NCBI RefSeq assembly: GCF_031085175.1
Contig: NZ_JAVHUY010000036.1
Location: forward strand, 42,667-106,666
DNA from: Phytohabitans maris
GTDB taxonomy: Bacteria > Actinomycetota > Actinomycetes > Mycobacteriales > Micromonosporaceae
Length of the DNA stretch: 64,000 nucleotides
Direction of reading: 5' to 3'
How positions within the stretch are numbered: the first letter of the stretch is position 1; the number at the start of each line of letters is the position of its first letter. The notes below the pieces were generated by a model. It saw only the letters and a program-made list of their open reading frames with translations, was not told the DNA's origin and ran no database searches. Made by a program: the position numbers and the translations under genes. Shown here one piece after another: positions 36,130-44,873 of the stretch.

Positions 36130-37031
36130 GCGGAGATCGCTCCCGCCGACTTCAGGACCGCGGTGAACCGAGCGCGGTCCTCGTCGGACAGACGCTGGAT
36201 GGGGCGACGGGGATCGCCGACCGGGTGGCCGACGAGCTCGAGCCCTCCCTTGATGCCGGCGACGTAGTTCACCGACTCGAGGAAGTCGCTGACCGCCCAG
36301 AGGTCCTTCCACAGCGCACGCGCCTCGTCGAGGTCCTTCCGCACGGCGAGCGCGTCCCAGAGCCGCACCGCCTGCTCGGGCAGGACCGAGGCCAGACCCC
36401 ACACCGAGGCCTCGGCGCCGGACGCGATGCCGAAGAAGGTGAGCGTGTCCCATCCGTTGAACGCCTTGATGCGATCGCCGTAGCCGGCGAGCAGGCCCGC
36501 AAGCGCGACGGCGTCGCCGGAGGTGTCCTTCAGGTAGTCGATGCCGGGGATGTCGCCGAGTTCCGCGACCTCTGCGGCCGAGAGCCGGATGCCGGTCGCG
36601 CCGGGCACGTTGTAGTAGACGATCGGCAGGGCGATGCTCTCGGCGACCTCGCGCAGGAACACCTTCAGGGTCCCGAAATCGAGCGGGTCGTAGAACGGCG
36701 GCACCAGCATCACGGCCGAGGCCCCGACCCTCTCGGCGTGCTGCGCCAGCTCGATCGCCTTCCCGGTCGACATCGCGCCGACTCCGGCGATCACCGGAAC
36801 GCGTCCGTCCGCCGCACGGACGTACGCCTCGATGACCTGCTTGTACTCGGCATCGGTCAGCGTCGTGAACTCGCCGGTCGTGCCGGTCGAGACGATGCCG
36901 TGGATGCCGGCCGAGATGAGACGCTCGGCGAACGCACGGATGCCGTCCTCGTTCACCACGTTGTCCGCGGTAAACGGCGTCGGGACGGCGGCCAGGATTC
37001 CATGGAGGTCGGCGCTGCGGCGGGTGGTCAT
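36126..37031 (-). CDS. DapA-family lyase/deaminase, probable pyrroline-4-hydroxy-2-carboxylate deaminase
   Basis: 301 residues of the DHDPS/NAL class I aldolase family: AAVPTPFTADNVVNEDGI, the GTTGEF loop, the catalytic Tyr in YYNVPGATG (about residue 138) and the Schiff-base Lys in DYLKDTSGD (about 166). In hydroxyproline catabolism a DapA homologue deaminates and dehydrates pyrroline-4-hydroxy-2-carboxylate to 2-oxoglutarate semialdehyde; its neighbours supply the steps before and after. Other substrates cannot be excluded from sequence alone. It starts 17 bp after the oxidoreductase gene. Confidence 0.88.
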   Translation of the reverse strand: MTTRRSADLHGILAAVPTPFTADNVVNEDGIRAFAERLISAGIHGIVSTGTTGEFTTLTDAEYKQVIEAYVRAADGRVPVIAGVGAMSTGKAIELAQHAERVGASAVMLVPPFYDPLDFGTLKVFLREVAESIALPIVYYNVPGATGIRLSAAEVAELGDIPGIDYLKDTSGDAVALAGLLAGYGDRIKAFNGWDTLTFFGIASGAEASVWGLASVLPEQAVRLWDALAVRKDLDEARALWKDLWAVSDFLESVNYVAGIKGGLELVGHPVGDPRRPIQRLSDEDRARFTAVLKSAGAISA

Positions 37032-37048
37032 GGTGGTCCTTTCGTGAC

Positions 37049-38290
37049 TCAACGGGCGCTGCGGAAGCGGCGGGGGGTGAAGGGGGCCATACGCGGGGAG
37101 GCGGTGTCGTGCAGGATCAGCTCGGTCATCACGGCGGCGCTGCCGGGGGCGAGGGTGACGCCCAACATCCCGTGGCCGGTGGAGACGAAGCCGTTCGAGA
37201 GACGACCGAGGCGACCCATGATCGGCAGGCCGTCGGGGGTCATTGGACGCATGCCCGCGCTCGGCTTCGGCGGGGTCGCCGGGGGCTGCCAGTCGCGGAA
37301 GTAGATGGCCGGCGCCCGCAGGATCGCGTCGACGCGCACCTGGTTGATGTCCTCGTCGAGGCCGCCGAACTCCATGGTCCCCGCGAGCCGCAGGTTGCGG
37401 GTGAGCGGCGTGACCGCGACCTTCGCGTCGGACAGGTTCGTCGCGCTGCGCATGGCGAGCGGTTCGACATCGACGCTGTAGCCCTTGCCGGGGCGCACCG
37501 GCAACGGGACGCCGAACTGCCGCGACAGGGGCCCCGTCCACGCACCGGCCGCCAGCAGGTAGGCGTCGCCCGAGAACGTGCGCTCGTGCGAGCGGACCGC
37601 GGTGATGCGGTCGCCGTCGCGCTCGACCGCGGTGAGCGGTGCGTACTCGACGAGGTCGGCGCCCAGATCGACCAGCCGGCGGTGCAGCGCGCGCGCCAGG
37701 GTGCCGGGGTCGACGTGGCGCTCCTTCGGGAAGAACAGGCCGCCCTGCACCGCGTCGGAGAGCAGCGGCTCGTGCACCCGCACGTCGTCGCCTTCGAGCA
37801 CGGTCGGCTCAAGGCCGTACTTCTTCACCAGGTCGAGGTGCGTGAGGTGGTGGTCGAGGTTCGCGCGCTGGGTGAACGCCATCAGCAGGCCGGTCGAGTG
37901 CATCTCGAAGTCCATGCCGTCGGCGCGGTAGTCGTCGAAGGTCTCCACGGTGCTCTCCGCGAGCGCGAGGTGCCCGGCGAACCCGGCTCGCTGGCGGCGC
38001 GCGTTCGACGCGCGCCACATCCCGAAGAGGAAGGAGAGGAACTGCGGGTGCAGCGACGGGCGGATGTAGAGCGGGCTGTCGGGCCGCAGCATCCACTTCA
38101 TGGATGTCAGCACGACTCCCGGCCCCGGCACCGGTGCCGCTTCGGCCGGCACGATCCATCCGGCATTGACGTCGGAAGCTCCGTGCCCGGTCGCCCGCGC
38201 GTCGAGAACGGTGACCTGCACGCCCTCGCGAGCCAGGTGATAAGCGGTGGTCAGGCCGACTATGCCCCCGCCGATGACCACGGTTTGCAT
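37049..38290 (-). CDS. FAD-dependent D-amino acid oxidoreductase (DadA/DAO family)
   Basis: 413 residues. It has the N-terminal FAD Rossmann motif VVIGGGIVGLTTAYHLAREG (residues 4-23), YLLAAGAWTGPLSRQFG, RPGKGYSV and the C-terminal GMRPMTPDGLPIMGRL...GHGMLGVTLAPG. It would oxidise cis-4-hydroxy-D-proline (the epimerase product) to the pyrroline carboxylate. It is the first gene of the hydroxyproline operon; a LysR-type element lies about 60-90 bp upstream of its ATG at 38290. Confidence 0.9.
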   Translation of the reverse strand: MQTVVIGGGIVGLTTAYHLAREGVQVTVLDARATGHGASDVNAGWIVPAEAAPVPGPGVVLTSMKWMLRPDSPLYIRPSLHPQFLSFLFGMWRASNARRQRAGFAGHLALAESTVETFDDYRADGMDFEMHSTGLLMAFTQRANLDHHLTHLDLVKKYGLEPTVLEGDDVRVHEPLLSDAVQGGLFFPKERHVDPGTLARALHRRLVDLGADLVEYAPLTAVERDGDRITAVRSHERTFSGDAYLLAAGAWTGPLSRQFGVPLPVRPGKGYSVDVEPLAMRSATNLSDAKVAVTPLTRNLRLAGTMEFGGLDEDINQVRVDAILRAPAIYFRDWQPPATPPKPSAGMRPMTPDGLPIMGRLGRLSNGFVSTGHGMLGVTLAPGSAAVMTELILHDTASPRMAPFTPRRFRSAR

Positions 38291-38349
38291 CCGCACCAAC
38301 CCTGTCTCTCCGGAATCCTGATCGAGTGTTTCACCGGTCAGCCCGACAA

Positions 38350-38382
38350 GGTAGGTTTGCTTTCCTTTGCAACACCAAAGGA
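38350..38382. promoter_or_regulatory. LysR-B operator, copy 2
   Basis: A 33-bp element starting GGTAGGTTTG with the dyad TCCTT-N10-AAGGA (38363-38382). Spacing is identical to copy 1 at 28288-28320, with 25 of 33 positions the same. It lies upstream of the hydroxyproline operon. On the plus strand its AAAGGAG arm is followed by GTG at 38390 and six codons to a stop, like the start of a gene whose body has been lost to the mobile-element debris on the right. Confidence 0.65.
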
Positions 38383-38564
38383 GAAGTTGTGGCATCCCCA
38401 TCGCCGTGATCCCCAACTTGCTGGTGGTGACACGGCAAGACAGCGGCCCCGGCCAGTGATGTGGATCGAACGATGGCATGCGCCCGGCGCTCGGCCGCCG
38501 GCCGCATTCCCGGGCTCGCGCAACCTCGGGTACAGAGACGACAAGCGTCGCTCCTGGGTTGAAG

Positions 38565-38762
38565 TCACCGTACGTGTTCAGCTTGAGGACGCTGGGGCAT
38601 CCACGGGCCGGTGGTGAACAACCGCTTGAGCACGGCGAGCGCGTCTTGGCCGTGTTTGGTGGCGGCATCGAGGTACGAGCCGCACGGTGCGAAGGCGGCC
38701 AGGCCGCGCAGGACGCGCCAGGTTGCGGAGATCTTCTGCTGGAGCCGGACCGGTCGTAGTGC
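38565..38762 (-). mobile_element. IS66-family transposase C-terminal remnant
   Basis: The minus strand reads LRPVRLQQKISATWRVLRG, then SYLDAATKHGQDALAVLKRLF and TGPWMP, then a stop. This is the C-terminal end of IS66 transposases (VQQKISGCWRT...SYLSTARKHG...LF...PWLP). The catalytic core and the element ends are absent. Confidence 0.7.
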
Positions 38763-38889
38763 CCGGTCAGGTAACCCCGAACTGCTTGCTTGGTGATCGC
38801 CCGGCCGAGCCCTCCGATGAAGCTGTGCTCGGCGAGCACGGTCAGCGACGCCTGCGTAGCGTGTACCAGGCACATCACCGATGTGTGCG

Positions 38890-39057
38890 CCGTCGGGGCA
38901 TCGAGCAGATGCGGCCCCCGGAAGTCCGGTCGGTCTTGGAGATAGGGACTCCGACCTGAGCGCCTTCCTCGGCAAAGCTCAGGTCGGCGACATCGAGAGC
39001 GGCCAACTCGCTGCGCCGGGCACCGAGGACGGAGCCGGGCACGAGCAGCGCGGGTGT
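38890..39057 (-). pseudogene. tyrosine recombinase (phage integrase) fragment
   Basis: The minus strand carries VLGARRSELAALDVADLSF followed by ISKTDRTSGGRICSMPR. This is the box I region (catalytic Arg in GARRSEL) and the following beta-strands of phage/ICE integrases. No start, no box II and no catalytic Tyr are present, and it points opposite to the larger integrase on its right. Confidence 0.65.
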
Positions 39058-39156
39058 CTTGGACCGACCGGCGTGTCGCGGTCGAGGACACCGGTCATGG
39101 CGCACAGCGCGGATGGTGAGCCCTGCGGCAGTCCCACATCGTTACCGGCAGCCTAG

Positions 39157-40463
39157 CCGCCGTTGGGCAGCAAGAAGGAGGCCAACGCCGCGTGGCGGCG
39201 AGCTGAGGTCAAGCTCGCCGAGGGGCGGATCGGCGACCCACGCCGCGGACGCCAGCGTTTCCAGGACTACGTCCGCGAGACCTGGTTGCCAATCACGTCA
39301 TGGAGCTGACCACACGTCAGGGCTACGCCTACCAACTCGACAAGCACATCATGGAATGGTTTGGCCCGATGCGCATGGCGGAGATTATGCCCGACCAGGT
39401 CCGGGAATGGATTGCCGAGCAGGCAGATCGCGGGATGGACCGCAAGACTCTCAGCAACGTCTTTTACATCCTAAGCGCTGTCTTCACCACAGCTTTCACA
39501 GATCAGGTGACGTTCATCCAGCCCTGCCGCGGCGTAAAGCTTCCGACCGTTCCCGAACGCAAGCGTTCTATCATTACGCCGGAGACTTTCGACGATATTT
39601 ACTCGGCGCTCGAACATGAGGTTGCTCGCCTATTGGTGGAGACGGACATCGAGAGCGGCCTGCGATGGGGCGAACTGACCGAGTTGCGCGTCTCCGACAT
39701 CGACTTCCGTACCGGCATTCTCACCGTCACACGGGTCGTTATCGAGGTGAATCCCAAGTTTCACCCGGAAGGCAAGCGACTCCTGGTCGTTCCCTATCCC
39801 AAAGATAAGACACCGCGCAGGCTGAAGTTGGCGCGCCATATCCTCCTCAAACTTGAAGCACACATTCAGGAACGAGATCTACAGCCAACCGACCTTCTAT
39901 TCCGGGCGTGGGCTGAGCCCTCCGCTCCGAAGCGGCCAGATCCGGTCGACGGCGATTTAGGGCTCACCGATCCCAATGACCGAGGTCGACAGTATCTCCA
40001 CGGTACGTTGTCGGCATATACTGCTGGAAAGTGCCGGCGTCCCTACTGCCGGGCAGCGTTCGCCGACTACCGCGCCCAACGTCGAGCGGCAGGAAAGGAC
40101 TCGCCACGTCAACCGCGGAAGGCGGCCGCGGAGCACGACCACATCTCCCGCGGTTGGTTCCGCATCAACGTGTGGTACCCCGCGCTGGGACGTGCAGGGA
40201 TCCGGACGTCCGTCTCCCTGAGGACCGGAAAGGGTCGCGCCCGCGCTGGCGCAGGCCGCGAGTCGGTATGGATCCAAGACCTTCGCCGGGCCCACGCCTC
40301 CTGGCTGCTTGCCGGCGGCGCGGACATCCAGGTTGTCAAGGAGCGCCTCGGACATGTCCGCCTCAGCACGACGGAGGGCTACCTGGGCACTCTGCCCGAC
40401 GCCGACGAGACCGCGCTGACCGCATTGGCACGGACCCGGGCACGTTCACAGCGCGCCGCCTGA
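39157..40463 (+). pseudogene. frameshifted tyrosine recombinase/integrase
   Basis: An actinobacterial integrase interrupted by a one-base deletion near 39290. Frame 1 (39157-39291) reads KKEANAAWRRAEVKLAEGRI and FQDYVRETWLP; the rest continues in another frame as NHVMELTTRQGYAYQLDKHI. One extra A in CCAAT would restore LPNHVMEL. The C-terminal part (from ATG 39300, 387 codons) keeps the box I Arg (ESGLRWGEL), the box II Arg (QDLRRAHASWLLAGG), LGHVRLSTTEGY with the nucleophile Tyr, and a Cys-pair insert. The box II His (normally HDLR) is Gln. The N-terminal arm-binding domain is also truncated. It is probably inactive unless the frameshift is a sequencing error. Confidence 0.75.
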
Positions 40464-40636
40464 TCAACTTCGGCTCGGTGGGCGCGGAAGAAGTCACTGG
40501 TTCGAGCCTCTATCGCTTGGACGCAGAACGGTCGCGGAGAAGGCGCCGACGCGATACATCTGGCCCGGCACGGGCTGCGCGGCGCGGGCCAGATTATGGG
40601 CCATCGCGGCCGGTGAGTAATCCAGGCAATAGGAAA

Positions 40637-40652
40637 TGACCGGATCTGGCCA
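40637..40652. promoter_or_regulatory. orphan copy of the GH106 palindrome
   Basis: TGACCGGATCTGGCCA at 40637-40652 matches TGGCCGGATCCGGCCA (44834-44849) at 14 of 16 positions. It lies between the integrase relic and the 3' end of a GH106 gene, with no promoter or gene start nearby, so it looks like the surviving control site of a lost gene. Confidence 0.5.
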
Positions 40653-40687
40653 CGGTGGCGGGCGCGCTGGGGGCGCGACCGCCACCG
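40653..40687 (-). terminator. terminator of the first GH106 gene
   Basis: CGGTGGCGG (40653-40661) pairs perfectly with CCGCCACCG (40679-40687), extended inside by CGCGC/GCGCG, about 11 bp beyond the gene's stop codon. Confidence 0.85.
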
Positions 40688-40697
40688 GTGTGAGGCG

Positions 40698-43600
40698 CTA
40701 GACCCGCTTGTGTACCGCGCTGCGGAGGGTGACCGGGCCGAGGAGGCCGGCTTCCAGCAGTGGCGAGTCGGCCGAGTAGTGCTTCCAGGTGGTGAACGTG
40801 ATCCGGGCGCCACCCGGCTTGGGCTGGCCGGCGATGTACCAGTCCGGGATCGCCGCGATGCCGCTGCCCTGGCTGCCGGGCACGTACTGGTACTCGGGTG
40901 GGAGTTGTTCGTCGCCGATGAGCCGGTTGGGCCACAGCGTGGTCACCCGCACCTCGAGCGCGTTCGGCCCGGACCGCAGTGCGTCGGTCACGTCGACAAG
41001 GTATGGCGGCTTCCACACCTGGCCGAGGTCGCGGCCGTTGACGGATACCTCGGCGATGACCTCGACCCGGCCCAGGTCCAGGAAGACCCGCCGGTCGCCG
41101 CCGCGCGGGCCTGACGGCGGCGTGAACGTCGTGCGGTAGGCGGCCGTGCCGGAGAAGTACTTCACGCCGGCGTCCGGATGGTGGTGCAGCGAGGCAAGCT
41201 GGTCGAGCGTGACCTGGGCCGGTGCCCCGCGGTTCTCCTGGAAGGCCACCAGCCACGGCCCCGTCACCTGTCGTGCCGGCGCGATGCCGGTCACGTCGAG
41301 GGCGCCGTCGCGTCCGTGGCGCTCCACTGTGTACCGCCCGTTCCGCCACACGAGCAGGCCGCCGGTGGCCGCCTGAAGCTCGGGCGGCTCGTCGGGCGCG
41401 GGCAGGCCCGCGGCGACCAGGCGGCCGATCTCGGCCGCGCTGAGCGCATTCGACGTGACTTCGAGCGCCGCGACGTCACCCTCGAAGAAGGGGGTGAACG
41501 CCCGATCTGACGGCGAGCCGAGTCCGGGGTGGACGGTGCGGCCGGTCGCCAGCCCTTGCTTCACGAGGGTGCCGTTGAGATACAGGGACGGCACGCCGTT
41601 CTGGTAGACGACGGCGATGTGGTTCCAGCCGGGTACGGGCACGCGGGCGACGAGCACGGCCGGGAAGTGGTCGCGGGCATGCTCGTACACGGCGATGACG
41701 TTGCGGCCGACGGCGAGGCCGGACGCGGCGTGCCCGGCGCCGTAGAGGGTGTCGCCTTCGGGCGGGTAGTTGACGAAGCTGATCCCGCTGGCGCCGGCGG
41801 TGCCGGTGGTGCTCTCGTCGCCGACGGTCGTCTCGGTCTCCGGCTTGACCCAGGCGGTGACGGTGAAGGTGTTCCGCACGTTGCGGTACGGCTTCGGATC
41901 CGCCGCGCCGAACGGACGCGTGCTCAGCAGCCGCCGCCCGCCGCGGATGATCGCCGACGCCGCGTCGCCGCGCGTGCTGGACCGAAACAGCACGAACACC
42001 GAGCCGGACGGGTCGAGCCGCAACGGCAGCGTGGTGCGGCCGCCGCCGGTCTCGTACACGACTGCCGGGGTGATCTCGCCGGTGGCGGGGTCCAGCAGTT
42101 CGGGTCGCTTGCCGCTGACCCGGAACGTGCAGACGAGTTCCTCGACCCGCCGGTGCTGGTTGGCAACGAAGTAGATGTCGGCGCCGTCGAGTGTGCGGTG
42201 CAGGTAGCTGAGGGAAGGGTCCGGGCTGGCGGCGGTGTACGAGAAGTCCGGGCGTAGGCCGAGGGCGTCCAGCACATGCCGTAGGGACTGCCCCCAGATC
42301 ACCCTGCCGCGGCCTACCCGCCGCTCGGTACGCCGCTTGCCGTCCAGGTCGCCCCATAGCTCCCGCACGAGGCCACGCAGCCGCGCCTCACGCTGCTCCT
42401 TGTCCTTGAGACCGTAGGCGTGGGCGGGTGGCGCGCCGACCAGCCACATGCCGTCGTGTACCAGGTCGCGGAGTTTCTCGGCGACCGCCAGCGACATCTG
42501 GTCGGTGCCGTCGGGGAGCACGAACGCCCGGTACTGCTGGCCGTCGGGGAGCACGATCCGGCCGCCCTCGATCCGCACCCGGGACAGCAGTGCCTCGGTG
42601 TCGCAGACGTCGTACTCGTGCCCGTCGGGCGGCCTGGGGGTGAGCAGATCGAAGCCGTCGTCCGGTACCCCCTTGACCCGGGTGACCACCGGCGAGCTCT
42701 CGCCGGTGAAGTAGAGCAGGTCGGCGGCGAACTTGCCCTGGCGCAGCAGGTGCTGGCAGCGGGCCAGGTAGGTCAGCCACGGGCCGGCCTTCTCGAACCA
42801 GGTGTTGGTGCGGTCCAGGTGGATACCCCATGGGCCCATGGTCATGCCGGGCACCACGTCCGGGTGGCCGGGCTGGTGCGCGTACCGGTGGAAGATGACC
42901 AGTTGCAGGCCGTAGGCGAACATGAGGTCGCCGATGGCCTTCATGGCGTACGGGTACTCGCTCCACTTGGCGTGTTCGGCCCGGGCGGTGAACGACTCGG
43001 CGCCCATGACCGGCTGGCCGTGGATGTGCGCGATCGAGGCGGCGAGCTTCATGTGCTCGACGTGGTTGCCGGTGCGCAGCCAGAACTCGCCCATCGTGGC
43101 GTCGACGCGGGAGCCGGCCTGGTTCTCGTCGAACGGTCCGCTGCCGTACGGCTCGGTGTAGGAGACGATGTCGTGCTGCTGGCACAGCTCGTGGAAGCGG
43201 CCCCAGTAGGCGTCCGCCATGAGGTCGGCCTGGGCGCGCCGCAGGTCCCACAGGAAGCGTTCGGTGACCTCGGCGCTGTCCACGTACCGGCCGGTCATGG
43301 CGGGCAGGTAGCACAGCAGGTCGTAGCCGCGCCGGCGGCGGAACTCGGCGGGAAACTCGCCGGTCCAGTTCTGCATGCCGACCTCGTAGCTGTCTACGAG
43401 GGCGCCGGCCATGCCCCGCTCCCGCAGTGGCTTCATGCCCTCCAGTAGGGGGCCGAAGAACCGTTCGAAGTGGAAGTCGATCGCGGCGGCGCTGAACTTG
43501 TCGATCTCCAGGCCGAGGCCGGTGTCGGTGGAGGCGTTCTGCTGGCGGCCGGTCGGGGTGTGCCCGAGGCGCAGGATGGTCCAGTCGCCGGCGGGTGCGG

Positions 43601-44684
43601 TCCAGGTCAGGTGCCCGTCGCGGACCTTGTCGGTGAGGTCGATGACCTTGCTGGAGTCGATGGCGCCGGCCACCGTGCGGGTGCTGAGATCCTGCGGGAG
43701 GTTGGTGCTGCGCTGCGCGTTCGACTTCTGCGGCCAGTTGGGGACGCGGTCGGCGGCGGCGATGTCGACCTCGCGGATGTCGACCGAGCCGGTGACGACC
43801 AGCCGGAAGTATCGGGCGGTGACCGGGGCGAACGTGGCGATGGCTGGGTATTCGGCGCCGCGGCCGAATGCCGCGCCGTTGGCCAGCGGTGCCACCGCGG
43901 TCCAGGTCTGGCCGTCGGGAGACGATTCGAGGGTGATGCCTGCGGCGGCGGAGACGTGCGCGGAGACCGCCCGTGCCTGGTACGGCTGGCCGAAGTCGAA
44001 GACGAGGTGGGCCGGCTGCCCGGCGGCGGGGCGCACCGGCACCGCGGTGTCGATCCTGTAGTCGGTGATCAGCGACCGGTCGACCGGCTGGCCGTCGAGG
44101 GTCACCGCGGCGAGCCGCTGGGCGAACGCGCTTGTCTCGCCGGTCAGTGACGGGAAGGCGATGACCGCGGCGTCGGCGTAGTAGTCGAGGTTGGTCAGCG
44201 GCTGCGGCAGGTCCACGTCGACGGGTCCGCCGCTGACGTACGTCTCGCTCCAGACCAGCTGCTGCATGGCGCGGTCCGGGGTGACCCACGGGCCGCCGGT
44301 GGAGGACCAGCCGGGGCAGTTGTGCAGGGTGAGCGCGAGGCCGAGCCGGTCCGCCTCGCTGGCGGCGTGGTCGACCAGGTCGAACCAGGCCGGGGTGAGG
44401 CTGGCGATCGGTCCCTTCGGGATGCCGGTGCCGACGTCGAAGATCATGGCGCCGCCGAGGCCGGCGCGGGCCATCGCCTCCAGGTCGCCGGTGATGCCGT
44501 CGGCGGTGATGTTGCCGTTCATCCAATGCCACCACGTGTACGGGCGCGCGGACGGCGGCGGGTCGCGATAGTCGTCCTTGCGGTCCTTGCCGGACGCGGA
44601 TGCGGCAGGCGGTCGCAGGCCGTCGGACAGCACCAGCAACATGCCGGCCGCGCCGGCGGTTCTGAGCAGGTCTCTGCGCTGCAT
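40698..44684 (-). CDS. secreted GH106-type glycoside hydrolase (putative alpha-L-rhamnosidase) with LamG insert
   Basis: 1328 residues with a twin-arginine signal (MQRRDLLRTAGAAGMLLVLS). The catalytic region begins RPYTWWHWMNGNITADGITGDLEAM and continues GLGGAMIFDVGTG, LALTLHNCPGWSS, GALVDSYEVGMQNW, SYTEPYGSG and PVMGAESFT. This is the GH106 rhamnosidase pattern, with candidate catalytic acids in DSYE, TEPYG or GAES. Residues about 930-1090 hold a LamG-like domain (FTVTAWVKPETETT, WNHIAVVYQNGVPSLYLNGTL). The C-terminus is a galactose-binding-like domain (LGRVEVIAEVSVNGRDLGQVWKPPY). The Tat signal suggests export folded. A 16-bp palindrome lies 150 bp upstream of its start. Confidence 0.87.
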   Translation of the reverse strand: MQRRDLLRTAGAAGMLLVLSDGLRPPAASASGKDRKDDYRDPPPSARPYTWWHWMNGNITADGITGDLEAMARAGLGGAMIFDVGTGIPKGPIASLTPAWFDLVDHAASEADRLGLALTLHNCPGWSSTGGPWVTPDRAMQQLVWSETYVSGGPVDVDLPQPLTNLDYYADAAVIAFPSLTGETSAFAQRLAAVTLDGQPVDRSLITDYRIDTAVPVRPAAGQPAHLVFDFGQPYQARAVSAHVSAAAGITLESSPDGQTWTAVAPLANGAAFGRGAEYPAIATFAPVTARYFRLVVTGSVDIREVDIAAADRVPNWPQKSNAQRSTNLPQDLSTRTVAGAIDSSKVIDLTDKVRDGHLTWTAPAGDWTILRLGHTPTGRQQNASTDTGLGLEIDKFSAAAIDFHFERFFGPLLEGMKPLRERGMAGALVDSYEVGMQNWTGEFPAEFRRRRGYDLLCYLPAMTGRYVDSAEVTERFLWDLRRAQADLMADAYWGRFHELCQQHDIVSYTEPYGSGPFDENQAGSRVDATMGEFWLRTGNHVEHMKLAASIAHIHGQPVMGAESFTARAEHAKWSEYPYAMKAIGDLMFAYGLQLVIFHRYAHQPGHPDVVPGMTMGPWGIHLDRTNTWFEKAGPWLTYLARCQHLLRQGKFAADLLYFTGESSPVVTRVKGVPDDGFDLLTPRPPDGHEYDVCDTEALLSRVRIEGGRIVLPDGQQYRAFVLPDGTDQMSLAVAEKLRDLVHDGMWLVGAPPAHAYGLKDKEQREARLRGLVRELWGDLDGKRRTERRVGRGRVIWGQSLRHVLDALGLRPDFSYTAASPDPSLSYLHRTLDGADIYFVANQHRRVEELVCTFRVSGKRPELLDPATGEITPAVVYETGGGRTTLPLRLDPSGSVFVLFRSSTRGDAASAIIRGGRRLLSTRPFGAADPKPYRNVRNTFTVTAWVKPETETTVGDESTTGTAGASGISFVNYPPEGDTLYGAGHAASGLAVGRNVIAVYEHARDHFPAVLVARVPVPGWNHIAVVYQNGVPSLYLNGTLVKQGLATGRTVHPGLGSPSDRAFTPFFEGDVAALEVTSNALSAAEIGRLVAAGLPAPDEPPELQAATGGLLVWRNGRYTVERHGRDGALDVTGIAPARQVTGPWLVAFQENRGAPAQVTLDQLASLHHHPDAGVKYFSGTAAYRTTFTPPSGPRGGDRRVFLDLGRVEVIAEVSVNGRDLGQVWKPPYLVDVTDALRSGPNALEVRVTTLWPNRLIGDEQLPPEYQYVPGSQGSGIAAIPDWYIAGQPKPGGARITFTTWKHYSADSPLLEAGLLGPVTLRSAVHKRV

Positions 44685-44833
44685 GACTCTCCCGTGTTTT
44701 GGCGTGGGTACGGGGCCCCGGGCACGGTGGAACGAATCACCGCGTGCTGGGGTGGGACGATCCGGTGGGGTAAGGGATCGATGTGAGCTGCCCTTTGAGC
44801 TTGCTCCGAGGTTTTTCTGATGGTCAATGTTTC

Positions 44834-44849
44834 TGGCCGGATCCGGCCA
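44834..44849. promoter_or_regulatory. rhamnoside-regulon palindrome upstream of GH106
   Basis: TGGCCGGATCCGGCCA is a perfect 16-bp palindrome, 150 bp upstream of the GH106 start at 44684 and 25 bp before the end of the ABC ATPase gene. The same TGRCCG-N4-CGGCCA pattern occurs at 55449 and 59154 before the other two GH106 genes. Confidence 0.65.
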
Positions 44850-44873
44850 CGCACACCGTCGTCCTTTGTAGAC

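Noticed and set aside
40491..40508. GTCACTGGTTCGAGCC-like sequence just after the integrase, resembling a tRNA-derived attachment core
   Set aside because: No second copy was seen at any plausible left boundary and no tRNA gene is present, so calling it an att site would be guesswork.
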